This document shows, piece after piece, positions 7,677 to 14,843 of a DNA stretch of 16,957 nucleotides. A program made the position numbers and the translations under genes. The stretch is taken from positions 1 through 16,957 of the forward strand of contig CAUQMH010000028.1 in the NCBI GenBank assembly GCA_963519075.1, read 5' to 3'. Source of the stretch: JABCPE02 sp963519075 (GTDB lineage Bacteria > Bacteroidota > Bacteroidia > Flavobacteriales > Weeksellaceae). The notes below the pieces were generated by a model. The model worked only from the letters and a program-made list of their open reading frames with translations. It made no database searches and was not told the DNA's origin. The stretch's first letter is position 1. Every line of letters starts with the position of its first letter.

Positions 7677-8807
7677 ATGGAACTTCCTGTACTTCTCATA
7701 GCAATCATTGGACTAGCCCTTATTTTTGACTACATCAATGGGTTTCATGATGCGGCTAACTCCATTGCTACCATTGTTTCCACGAAGGTTCTTACGCCTT
7801 TTCAAGCGGTTTTGTGGGCGGCTTTTTGGAATTTTGCAGCTTTTTTCATTGCTGCTTATATCACGCAGTCTTTTAATATTGGGAACACTATTGCTAAAAC
7901 GGTAAGCGAGGATTTTATCAACCTTGAAGTTATCGTCTCTGGACTTTTCGCTGCTATTGCGTGGAATTTACTGACTTGGTGGCTTGGTATCCCATCCTCT
8001 TCGTCACATACACTTATAGGTGGGTTTCTTGGTGCCGCGCTAATGCACGCTCTTCATGGGAATTATGTTGAATTTAGAGAGTTAAATGACAATGCTTCGT
8101 TTTTTGAACTACTCAAATTATCTTTTGAAAAACTATTCACACAAGATGTGGTAAAATATGACAAAGTCATCCCAATATTCTTATTTATTTTCCTAGCGCC
8201 TTTCATAGGGATGTTTGTTTCTGTGATTATCACGCTTATCATTGTAAATATTTGTAAAAAATCCAATCCTCATAAAGCTGAAACAGCATTCAAAAGGCTA
8301 CAACTTGTTTCTTCTGCCCTATTCAGTCTAGGACACGGGCTGAATGACGCTCAGAAAATCATGGGAATCATCGGTGCAGCGGTTATTTATCACTATGTAA
8401 GTATAGGAGACCCTGACTACATCAATGCTCCTGATAGATTTAAATACTTTACGGAACATTTCATGTGGGTTCCTTTGGCGGCGCATATTGCTATCGGTTT
8501 AGGTACAATGAGTGGCGGATGGAAAATCGTAAAAACGATGGGAACTAAAATCACGAAAGTAACTTCATTAGAAGGTGTAAGTGCAGAATCTGCTGGTGCT
8601 GTGACTCTTTTCATCACTGACCATCTAGGAGTTCCTGTTTCTACTACCCACACTATCACGGGCTCCATCATAGGTGTTGGTCTTACTAAAAGAATCTCTG
8701 CCGTAAGATGGGGTATTACTGTAAGCCTTCTATGGGCTTGGGTTCTGACAATTCCTATCAGTGCGATAGTAGCTGGAATTACCTACATCATCGTAAATAT
8801 GTTCTAA
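7677..8807 (+). CDS. PiT family inorganic phosphate transporter
   Basis: This 376-residue polytopic inner-membrane protein imports inorganic phosphate by cation symport. The duplicated PiT signatures are visible: GFHDAANS (22-29) in the first half and GHGLNDAQK (219-227) in the second, each paired with a Ser/Thr-His motif, GIPSSSSHTL (104-113) and GVPVSTTHT (318-326). About ten hydrophobic segments are present, with a hydrophilic central loop (about 190-210 and 240-262). The length is on the short side for the family but no motif is missing. It is the second gene of an operon with the DUF47 protein and is followed by a strong terminator. The substrate is inferred from the family and the DUF47 partner; PiT members can also carry sulfate, but phosphate is far likelier. 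Confidence 0.93.
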   Translation: MELPVLLIAIIGLALIFDYINGFHDAANSIATIVSTKVLTPFQAVLWAAFWNFAAFFIAAYITQSFNIGNTIAKTVSEDFINLEVIVSGLFAAIAWNLLTWWLGIPSSSSHTLIGGFLGAALMHALHGNYVEFRELNDNASFFELLKLSFEKLFTQDVVKYDKVIPIFLFIFLAPFIGMFVSVIITLIIVNICKKSNPHKAETAFKRLQLVSSALFSLGHGLNDAQKIMGIIGAAVIYHYVSIGDPDYINAPDRFKYFTEHFMWVPLAAHIAIGLGTMSGGWKIVKTMGTKITKVTSLEGVSAESAGAVTLFITDHLGVPVSTTHTITGSIIGVGLTKRISAVRWGITVSLLWAWVLTIPISAIVAGITYIIVNMF

Positions 8808-8832
8808 AATTCTCCCAAAAGATAAAAGAATT

Positions 8833-8868
8833 AAACCACCAATTTATCAGAAAAATTGGTGGTTTTTT
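8833..8868 (+). terminator. Strong intrinsic terminator after the PiT gene
   Basis: The arms AAACCACCAATTT (8833-8845) and AAATTGGTGGTTT (8853-8865) form a perfect 13-bp stem with a 7-nt loop, and the T-run continues to 8868. The flanking A-run and T-run suggest it may also work for the opposite strand. Confidence 0.9.
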
Positions 8869-8892
8869 GGGCTTATTTTCATTTTAAAAATT

Positions 8893-8900
8893 TAAATTTG
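8893..8900 (+). promoter_or_regulatory. Promoter -7 box for the prenyl synthase-GSCFA pair
   Basis: TAAATTTG is an exact TAnnTTTG match 17 bases before the ATG at 8918, directly after the PiT terminator. A TTTG (8866-8869) lies 23 bases upstream, rather far for a -33 element. Confidence 0.5.
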
Positions 8901-8917
8901 CTGAAAACAATTTCATC

Positions 8918-9889
8918 ATGCATTTTGCTGAAAAATACATCAATTTAATTTCTGAAAGTATAGAAAAACACAAATTCGAAGAAACTCCCTTTGAGCTGTA
9001 TCAGCCCATCAACTACATCATAGCAAATGGAGGAAAACGCCTCCGCCCTATGCTTACACTGATGGCAGCGGATACATTTGGAGGAGATATAAACACTGCA
9101 ATAAAACCAGCTCTAGCAATAGAACTTTTTCATAATTTCACGCTGATTCATGATGATATAATGGATGACGCACCTCTGAGAAGAGGAAAACCTACTATTC
9201 ATGCTATACACGGCATCAATACAGGCATACTCTCTGGCGATGCCCTGCTTATCAAATCTTATCAGTTTTTCGAGGATTTAGAACCTGTTTTGTTTAAAAA
9301 ATGTATTCATTTATTTTCCGATACAGGAGTGAAAATATGTGAGGGACAGCAAATGGACATGAATTTTGAAAAAAGAGATGATGTAAGTTTTGATGAGTAT
9401 ATCCAGATGATTACTTATAAAACTGGCATACTGAGTGCTACAGCGCTAAAAATAGGTGCTTTCATTGCTGAATGCCCAGAGCAGGATGCTGAGGCTCTCT
9501 ATCAGTTTGGGATTCACCTTGGAATTGCATTCCAGATGATGGATGATTATCTGGATGTACTTGGAAATCAGGGTGATTTTGGAAAAAAACAAGCAGGTGA
9601 TATTTGTGAAAATAAGAAAACTGTTTTATACCTCACTGCGCTAGAAAAAGCAGATGAAAAACAAAAAAAGGAACTCCAAAACTGGTATTCCCAAAAAGAT
9701 GAAAGCCAAGAGAAAATAGATGCTGTTTCTAAAATTTTCCTCGATACAAAGGCGGATGAAATCACATTAAAACTCGTGCAGGAGCACCACAATACAGCTC
9801 AAAAATATCTAAACCAGACCAGTCTAAATGCAGAGAAAAAAGAGTCTTTCTTGGCTCTGGCGGATTATTTATTAAAAAGAAATATTTAA
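8918..9889 (+). CDS. Polyprenyl diphosphate synthase, probably short-chain (GGPP-like)
   Basis: The 323-residue soluble enzyme condenses isopentenyl diphosphate with allylic diphosphates. Motifs are GGKRLRP (38-44), first aspartate-rich motif DDIMD (79-83) followed by LRRGKPT (87-93), the GDALL (107-111) region, KTG (168-170) and second aspartate-rich motif DDYLD (209-213). The first motif is DDxxD without the two-residue insertion of bacterial farnesyl synthases. The residue five places before it is Phe74, a bulky gatekeeper which in characterised geranylgeranyl synthases limits products to about C20; long-chain IspB-type enzymes have a small residue there. I therefore infer a GGPP- or FPP-like product, feeding carotenoid, menaquinone or other isoprenoid synthesis. 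It is followed 9 bases later by the GSCFA gene, so the two share a transcript. Confidence 0.9.
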   Translation: MHFAEKYINLISESIEKHKFEETPFELYQPINYIIANGGKRLRPMLTLMAADTFGGDINTAIKPALAIELFHNFTLIHDDIMDDAPLRRGKPTIHAIHGINTGILSGDALLIKSYQFFEDLEPVLFKKCIHLFSDTGVKICEGQQMDMNFEKRDDVSFDEYIQMITYKTGILSATALKIGAFIAECPEQDAEALYQFGIHLGIAFQMMDDYLDVLGNQGDFGKKQAGDICENKKTVLYLTALEKADEKQKKELQNWYSQKDESQEKIDAVSKIFLDTKADEITLKLVQEHHNTAQKYLNQTSLNAEKKESFLALADYLLKRNI

Positions 9890-9898
9890 ATCTTGTCT

Positions 9899-10873
9899 AT
9901 GAAATTTCGTACCGAGGTAGAAATTCCGATTTCTGAAAAAAAAATTCAAATTTCGGATTCTTTGTTTTCGATAGGGTCATGTTTTGCAACGGAAATTTCT
10001 GTAAAACTAGCTAACAGCCAGTTCCAAACGCTGAACAATCCTTTTGGGACGCTTTTCAACCCTTGGGCTGTGAAAAACAGCATTCAAGAAATTTTTGAAA
10101 ATAAAATTTACACAGAAGAAAATTTAGATTTTCATCAAGGAGAATATTTGAGTTTTAATCATCATACCTCGTTTAGTTCTGATAATCAAGAAGAAACACT
10201 CAGGAAAATCAATCAAAAAATAAACCTTGCGCACGATTTTCTAAAACGAAGCAACTGGGTAATCATCACCTATGGAACAGCTTTCGTTTATGAGCATTTA
10301 TCCAAAAATATTTTTGTAGCGAATTGCCACAAAATTCCACAAACAAAATTTAATAAACGCCTTCTAACCCATGAAGAATTGGTAAATTCAATAGCTGAAA
10401 CCTGCCACATTCTAAAAAAAATCTGCCCAAAAGGGGCTCAGTTTCTTTTTACATTAAGCCCTGTACGCCATACCAAAGATGGTTTTAGCGAAAATAATCT
10501 AAGTAAGGCCAAACTACTCTGTGCAATTCACGAAGTTGTAAAACAGCACGAAAACTGCCATTATATCCCTGTGTATGAAATCGTTATGGATGACCTTCGC
10601 GATTACAGATTCTACAAGGAAGACCTCATCCATCCGAGTGAACAGACCGTTCAGTACATTTGGGAAAAATTCAAAAAGGCTTATTTTTCTGATGAAGCCG
10701 ATAGATTTTCCAATGAAAACCTTAGAATAAAACAAGCTCTGGAGCATCGCTCAAAGGACAAAAACAGCCCTAAATACCAATTTTTCCTAAAACAAATACA
10801 AGAGAAAATCATCCAGCAGCAGGAAAAAGTGGAGCATAAGATTTTTACGGATAATCTGGATAATTTTCTTTAA
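9899..10873 (+). CDS. GSCFA domain protein (SGNH-hydrolase-like)
   Basis: The 324-residue protein carries the eponymous GSCFA motif (26-30), followed by TEISVKL and NPFGTLFNPW (47-56), YGTAFVYE (125-132), FTLSPVRHTKDG (184-195) and DLIHPSEQT (242-250). These fit the GSCFA family (PF08885). The Ser in GSC, the SPVRH block and the final D-x-x-HP resemble the spaced catalytic blocks of SGNH/GDSL hydrolases, so an esterase-type activity is plausible but unproven. No signal peptide is seen, so it is probably cytoplasmic. The C-terminus (about 270-324) is a charged helical tail. The ATG at 9899 is preferred to the TTG two codons upstream (9893), since MKFRTE is the usual family N-terminus. It lies 9 bases after the prenyl synthase stop. 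Confidence 0.88.
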   Translation: MKFRTEVEIPISEKKIQISDSLFSIGSCFATEISVKLANSQFQTLNNPFGTLFNPWAVKNSIQEIFENKIYTEENLDFHQGEYLSFNHHTSFSSDNQEETLRKINQKINLAHDFLKRSNWVIITYGTAFVYEHLSKNIFVANCHKIPQTKFNKRLLTHEELVNSIAETCHILKKICPKGAQFLFTLSPVRHTKDGFSENNLSKAKLLCAIHEVVKQHENCHYIPVYEIVMDDLRDYRFYKEDLIHPSEQTVQYIWEKFKKAYFSDEADRFSNENLRIKQALEHRSKDKNSPKYQFFLKQIQEKIIQQQEKVEHKIFTDNLDNFL

Positions 10874-10878
10874 ATTTG
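10871..10878 (+). promoter_or_regulatory. Candidate promoter -7 box upstream of the ABC exporter
   Basis: TAAATTTG overlaps the stop codon of the GSCFA gene and matches TAnnTTTG exactly. A transcript from here would have a leader of about 70 nt before the ABC gene at 10956, containing the small ORF at 10888. The -33 region is T-rich only. Confidence 0.4.
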
Positions 10879-10887
10879 CCCTGCGAA

Positions 10888-10959
10888 ATGCAATCATATT
10901 TTTTCATTTTAAAAATCATGAAATTCTGTGATTACTGCACTTCAAAAATAGATATATGA
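10888..10959 (+). CDS. Possible 23-codon leader ORF overlapping the ABC exporter start
   Basis: An ATG at 10888 opens a 23-codon frame that ends in TGA at 10957-10959, overlapping the exporter's ATG at 10956 as ATGA. The peptide begins MQSYFFILK and contains KFCDYC. The ATGA arrangement is the classic sign of translational coupling, and the frame begins 10 bases after a -7 box. No homologue is recognised, and a short open frame of this length can occur by chance in AT-rich DNA. It may be a regulatory leader, a very small gene or nothing. Confidence 0.25.
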   Translation: MQSYFFILKIMKFCDYCTSKIDI

Positions 10960-12746
10960 ACAGCAAAAATACCTCTTTACTAAAATATTTTTCTTATTTC
11001 AGAAACATTGCGGGATGGCATATGTATGGCTATATTTTGGTGAACTTGTTAGTGGGGCTATTGGATGGTTTGGGACTTGCTATGTTCATCCCATTACTGG
11101 GAATTGCATCTGGAATAAATACTAATACAGGAGATGAAAACTCAGATGTTATAAATTTCATTGTCAATTTATTTGATTTTACTGGTGTAAGTGTAAATCT
11201 TGCAAATGCCTTGTTATTCATGGTTATCGTTTTCTCAATAAAGGGAATTTTCTACTATCTGAGAAGTGTTTATTTTATAAAAATAAGAGTAAAATCTGTA
11301 AGTTTACTAAGGCTCAACTTGATAGAAAACCTTAATGAACTTTCTTATTCTGGATTTACAAAATTAGAAGCTGGGCGCATCCAAAACACGATGGTCGGTG
11401 AATTGGGAAAAGTAATCGGGGCACTGATGAGTTTCTTCGTTTATTTACAGCATATTATTATGCTTGCCACTTATATTTTCCTTGCTTTTATTGCTAATTG
11501 GCAGTTTGCTATTTTGGTGGCGATTGGAGGTTCTTTGTCCAATTTATTTTATAAATATATTAACAACTATACCAAGGAAAAAGCCACACTGCTTTCTAGT
11601 AAAGGAAATAGTTTCAATGCGGTTTTGATACAGATTCTTCATAATTTTAAGTATTTAAAGGCCACTAACCACTATCGGTTATTTTCAAAAAAACTAGTGG
11701 ATAACATAGGTGAACAAGAAAAAATCAATCTGGGAGTAGGCAAAATTTCATCCATTGGAGAAAGCCTCAGAGAGCCTTTTACGATTGTCATCATCACAGG
11801 GGTGATTATCGTACAAACCTCTTATTTGGGGGAATCTTTTTCTTCCATTCTTTTGAGTTTACTACTGTTTTACAGAGCGTTAGGACATTTGGTGAGTATG
11901 CAGAATTCTTGGAATACATTTTTATCCAACTCTTCCGGAATTGATTCTTTTGAGAGGTTATTGGCTGATTTTAAGCATTATAAAGAGCCTCTTCACTATC
12001 AAGAAAATATTGAAAATATTGATGATATCTGCATTAAGAATATTTCATTGTCATTCAGAGGGAAAAAAGCCATTGATAATATAAGTTTTTCTATAAAGAA
12101 AAATTCTTCTGTGGCCTTTGTTGGAGAAAGTGGAGCTGGAAAAACGACTCTTGCTAACATCATATCTGGACTACAAATGCCTGATGATGGGGAAATAATC
12201 ATTGATGGAAAATCTCTGTATAAAACTAATCTTAATTCTTTCCGAAACCATCTCGGCTACATCACGCAAGAAGCCGTGATATTCAATGATTCTATATTTA
12301 ATAATGTCACCTTTTGGCAAGAAAAATCCGAAGAAAACAAGGAAAAATTCAAACAAACTATTGAAAAAGTTTCTTTATCCGAATTTGTTAATGAACTTCC
12401 AGAAAAGGAAAACACCCAGCTTGGGAACAATGGTATCCTAATTTCTGGTGGTCAGAAACAAAGAATTTCTATCGCAAGGGAACTTTATAAAGACGTGGAA
12501 CTGCTAATACTAGATGAGGCAACTTCTGCGCTGGATACAGAAACCGAAAGACACATCAAAAACAACATCGACCTGCTACAAGGGCAGACTACCCTTATCA
12601 TCATTGCCCATAGGCTTTCTACGATAAAAAATGTGGATATGATTTATCTTCTGGATAAGGGTAAAATCATAGCCTCTGGTGATTTTGACAGTTTGGTAAA
12701 AAGCTCAGAAAAATTCAGAAAAATGGTGGAATTACAGGAATTGTAA
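10956..12746 (+). CDS. Type-1 ABC exporter, fused membrane and ATPase domains
   Basis: The 596-residue half-transporter would act as a homodimer in the inner membrane. The N-terminal membrane domain (about 20-320) has six hydrophobic segments (about 24-50, 85-108, 155-178, 183-200, 272-288 and 297-312). The ATPase domain follows: Walker A GESGAGKTT (390-398), Q-loop Gln438 in GYITQEA, signature ISGGQ (496-500), Walker B LLILDEA (516-522), D-loop SALD (524-527) and switch His552. All catalytic residues are present. The fold is that of MsbA/lipid, glycan or peptide exporters; the substrate cannot be read from sequence. No peptidase C39 domain is present. Its position beside glycosyltransferases and O-acyltransferases suggests export of a lipid-linked saccharide or other surface component (inference). 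It converges on the GT8 gene 18 bases away. Confidence 0.92.
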   Translation: MNSKNTSLLKYFSYFRNIAGWHMYGYILVNLLVGLLDGLGLAMFIPLLGIASGINTNTGDENSDVINFIVNLFDFTGVSVNLANALLFMVIVFSIKGIFYYLRSVYFIKIRVKSVSLLRLNLIENLNELSYSGFTKLEAGRIQNTMVGELGKVIGALMSFFVYLQHIIMLATYIFLAFIANWQFAILVAIGGSLSNLFYKYINNYTKEKATLLSSKGNSFNAVLIQILHNFKYLKATNHYRLFSKKLVDNIGEQEKINLGVGKISSIGESLREPFTIVIITGVIIVQTSYLGESFSSILLSLLLFYRALGHLVSMQNSWNTFLSNSSGIDSFERLLADFKHYKEPLHYQENIENIDDICIKNISLSFRGKKAIDNISFSIKKNSSVAFVGESGAGKTTLANIISGLQMPDDGEIIIDGKSLYKTNLNSFRNHLGYITQEAVIFNDSIFNNVTFWQEKSEENKEKFKQTIEKVSLSEFVNELPEKENTQLGNNGILISGGQKQRISIARELYKDVELLILDEATSALDTETERHIKNNIDLLQGQTTLIIIAHRLSTIKNVDMIYLLDKGKIIASGDFDSLVKSSEKFRKMVELQEL

Positions 12747-12764
12747 TACACCTCTACCCTCTTT

Positions 12765-13691
12765 CTACAAACAGTTTAATCTATATTTTTTGATTAATTC
12801 TTGTTTATCTAATTGATTAGCTTCTATAATATCATCAAAAAATGGTGATTTGTACGCGTATTGGAAGAAAAGTCCACTATCCACGCCATCTCGCTGCCAT
12901 GGTTTGACTTTTCCTACATAATGGTAAATATAGAACCAATGATTGGCCTTAATTCCTACTTTTTTCTTTAAACTTTCTAAAAGTAACCGATTAGGCGTAA
13001 TTCTTATCGTGGCTGTATTATTATAAAAATTTGATATCAGTTTTACTCCGCCATTTCGTGAAAATACAGAGTTTAAGATGTCTTGGTCTTGCAGTTTTGG
13101 TTCTGGAATTTCTTTCAGTGCATCAAAAAGTTTTTGCTGAATGTCCATTTCTCGCATTTTCTTTAAATTGTAAAGTACCACTCCTGCATTGAAATATTCC
13201 TCTGGATTTGGCATTTTTAGAACTTCCGTGAAATAGCTTATAGGATAATCTGGATCATCTCCCTGTAGAACTTTATTTTTAATGTATGGGCTGCTGCTAC
13301 AAATGGCTAATTTATCCTCAAAATCCATATCTATGTATGCAGAAATATCAGCATTCACTATCAAATCGCTATCCAAATAGAGAATTCTGTCATAATTCAT
13401 GAAAATTTCTGATAAATAAAAACGATAATAGGTGCTCACAGACATGTAAGAATTGAGATAAAAACTACTTTTATCTATATTCCCAAGTTCATGAAATATG
13501 ATACTAAAGTTTTCATATGATCTCAGCTGAGATATCGCTTTTTGTTTGTTTTCTTCGCTTATAAACTCTGTAAGAATATGTATTTCATAATGAACATCTT
13601 TATTTTGATTACTTAATATAGAAGTAATTACTACATCTGTGTATTTAAAATACTTATCATCACAAGTAAAAACAATGGGAAAAACACGCAT
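12765..13691 (-). CDS. GT8 family glycosyltransferase
   Basis: The 308-residue protein has the order of motifs of GT8 retaining glycosyltransferases (LgtC/RfaJ-like, usually galactosyl or glucosyl transfer to lipopolysaccharide): N-terminal FPIVFTCDDKY (4-14), the metal-binding DSD in RILYLDSDLIVN (102-113), FNAGVVLYN (167-175), QDQDILN (201-207) and the C-terminal HYVGKVKPW (257-265), which supplies the late metal or donor ligand. It is probably cytoplasmic and membrane-associated, with no signal peptide. The ATG at 13691 is preferred: the longer frame begins with a TTG at 13712 that is itself part of the -7 box TATATTTG. It is encoded alone on the minus strand, converging with the ABC exporter and divergent from the acyltransferase operon. 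Donor sugar is not determinable. Confidence 0.92.
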   Translation of the reverse strand: MRVFPIVFTCDDKYFKYTDVVITSILSNQNKDVHYEIHILTEFISEENKQKAISQLRSYENFSIIFHELGNIDKSSFYLNSYMSVSTYYRFYLSEIFMNYDRILYLDSDLIVNADISAYIDMDFEDKLAICSSSPYIKNKVLQGDDPDYPISYFTEVLKMPNPEEYFNAGVVLYNLKKMREMDIQQKLFDALKEIPEPKLQDQDILNSVFSRNGGVKLISNFYNNTATIRITPNRLLLESLKKKVGIKANHWFYIYHYVGKVKPWQRDGVDSGLFFQYAYKSPFFDDIIEANQLDKQELIKKYRLNCL

Positions 13692-13709
13692 ATTATTATG
13701 TCTTTTGTG

Positions 13710-13717
13710 CAAATATA
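13710..13717 (-). promoter_or_regulatory. Promoter -7 box of the GT8 gene
   Basis: Read on the minus strand, TATATTTG matches TAnnTTTG and lies 18 bases before the ATG at 13691, giving a very short leader. It decides the start codon because the next upstream start candidate (TTG) lies inside it. No -33 TTTG is visible. Confidence 0.55.
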
Positions 13718-13749
13718 ATAATTAAAAGCCTATGCGCCTAAATATGGGC

Positions 13750-13780
13750 TTTGTCAATATTAAATGAATTGTTAAATTTG
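13750..13780 (+). promoter_or_regulatory. Promoter of the acyltransferase-GT-MBOAT operon
   Basis: TTTG (13750-13753), 19 bases, then TAAATTTG (13773-13780) form a consensus promoter. The ATG follows 19 bases later at 13800. With the GT8 box at 13710-13717 this makes a divergent promoter region. Confidence 0.72.
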
Positions 13781-13799
13781 CATAGCGAAAATTAACACA

Positions 13800-14732
13800 A
13801 TGACCACTTCTCAACTTACATTTACGAGATTTATTGCAGCTTTTTTGTTGTTTGTTTATCATTTTAGAGAAATAAAAAGCGGTGAACATCTTAACCTAGG
13901 CGTTAGTTATTTTTATGTATTATCTGGCTTTGTGATGATTTTGGCTTATGGAAAAAAAGAACACATTTCTCCGAAAGAATATTATATAAATAGACTTGCA
14001 AGAATATATCCATTGCACATAATGACATTACTTCTTGCTATAGTTGCTAATCTTTTCAAATACATAAACTATCTAGAATATGTAAATTTTGATATTCCTT
14101 CACTGTTTGTGAATGCCCTTTTAATTCATGCATGGATACCACAAACGAGCCTTTCCTACAATGTCCCGTCATGGTCTATATCTGTAGAGATGTTTTTTTA
14201 TCTGTTGTTTCCTTTTATTTTCAATTCTGTTATCAAAAAATGGAAGCTTAAATATATTGCGATATTCACATTATCTTTTTGGTTGATATCTCAGATAGGC
14301 ATGAATATGTTCTATTTTTCGGAATATTATGGAGGATACAATTCTCTAGACAGGTATTTTTTAAAATACAATCCTTTCCTACATCTCAACTCTTTTCTTG
14401 TAGGGATACTTTTCGGATTGGTATTTCAAAATATACATTTATTTAATTTTAAGGCTGGGAACTATGACATACCTGTAATCATAGCGACTTTGGGAACTAT
14501 ACTTCTTATCTATCTTACTAGAAATTTATTTATTCATAATGGTTTTCACTCAATAACATTTGGATTATTAATGCTGTTAATAACCTTAAACACAGGCAGA
14601 ATAACGAAGATTTTCAACAATAAACACCTCATCTATTTAGGAGAAATCAGTTTCGCTTTTTATCTTCTGCAAATACCCATTGGAATAGTCACAAATAAAA
14701 TCCTCAGTGCGGTGGGGATAAAAAATAAATAA
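13800..14732 (+). CDS. Acyltransferase 3 (OafA-like), truncated by in-frame stop
   Basis: The 310-residue open frame encodes a polytopic membrane O-acyltransferase of the acyltransferase-3 family, which acetylates or otherwise acylates surface sugars. Family features seen are QLTFTRFIAAFLLFVYHF (5-22, with His21), YFYVLSGFVM (37-46), RLARIYPLH (65-73), NVPSWSISVEMFFYLLFP (121-138) and LGEISFAFYLLQIP (280-293). About nine hydrophobic segments are present. The protein stops after VGIKNK, before the expected last helix and the C-terminal YxxIExPAR-type motif; these are encoded in the same frame beyond the TAA (see the next entry). Reading through would give 347 residues, the usual family length. 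It is the first gene of an operon. Whether the short product works is uncertain. The TAA could be a real nonsense mutation or a base error. Confidence 0.85.
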   Translation: MTTSQLTFTRFIAAFLLFVYHFREIKSGEHLNLGVSYFYVLSGFVMILAYGKKEHISPKEYYINRLARIYPLHIMTLLLAIVANLFKYINYLEYVNFDIPSLFVNALLIHAWIPQTSLSYNVPSWSISVEMFFYLLFPFIFNSVIKKWKLKYIAIFTLSFWLISQIGMNMFYFSEYYGGYNSLDRYFLKYNPFLHLNSFLVGILFGLVFQNIHLFNFKAGNYDIPVIIATLGTILLIYLTRNLFIHNGFHSITFGLLMLLITLNTGRITKIFNNKHLIYLGEISFAFYLLQIPIGIVTNKILSAVGIKNK

Positions 14733-14843
14733 TTATTATTTTTTTTAAAATTTATATTATTTCTAATAGCATCTCATATTTCCTATAAGTATATAGAAAT
14801 ACCTGCAAGAAATAAAATTAAAAAATCATTAGGTAATGCTTAA
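14733..14843 (+). pseudogene. In-frame remnant of the acyltransferase C-terminus
   Basis: Codons 14733-14840 continue the acyltransferase frame (13800 and 14733 are in the same phase) without interruption to TAA at 14841-14843. They encode a hydrophobic helix (LLFFLKFILFLIASH) followed by YKYIEIPARNKIKKS, which fits the last transmembrane segment and the terminal IExPAR motif of acyltransferase-3 proteins. This segment has no start codon of its own. It overlaps the first 8 bases of the next gene (ATG at 14836), as expected of a once-coupled operon. It is therefore coding sequence severed by the TAA at 14730-14732. Confidence 0.8.

Noticed and set aside
12747..12764. Terminator between the convergent ABC exporter and GT8 genes
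   Set aside because: The 18 bases contain no hairpin or T-run.
14739..14746. Run of eight T as a phase-variation tract in the acyltransferase gene
   Set aside because: The tail is already in frame across this run, so slippage is not needed to explain the interruption and would instead break the tail; the stop is upstream of the run.
14733..14843. Independent small protein gene between the acyltransferase and the next gene
   Set aside because: There is no start codon; the frame and motif continue the acyltransferase, so it is a severed tail, not a separate gene.
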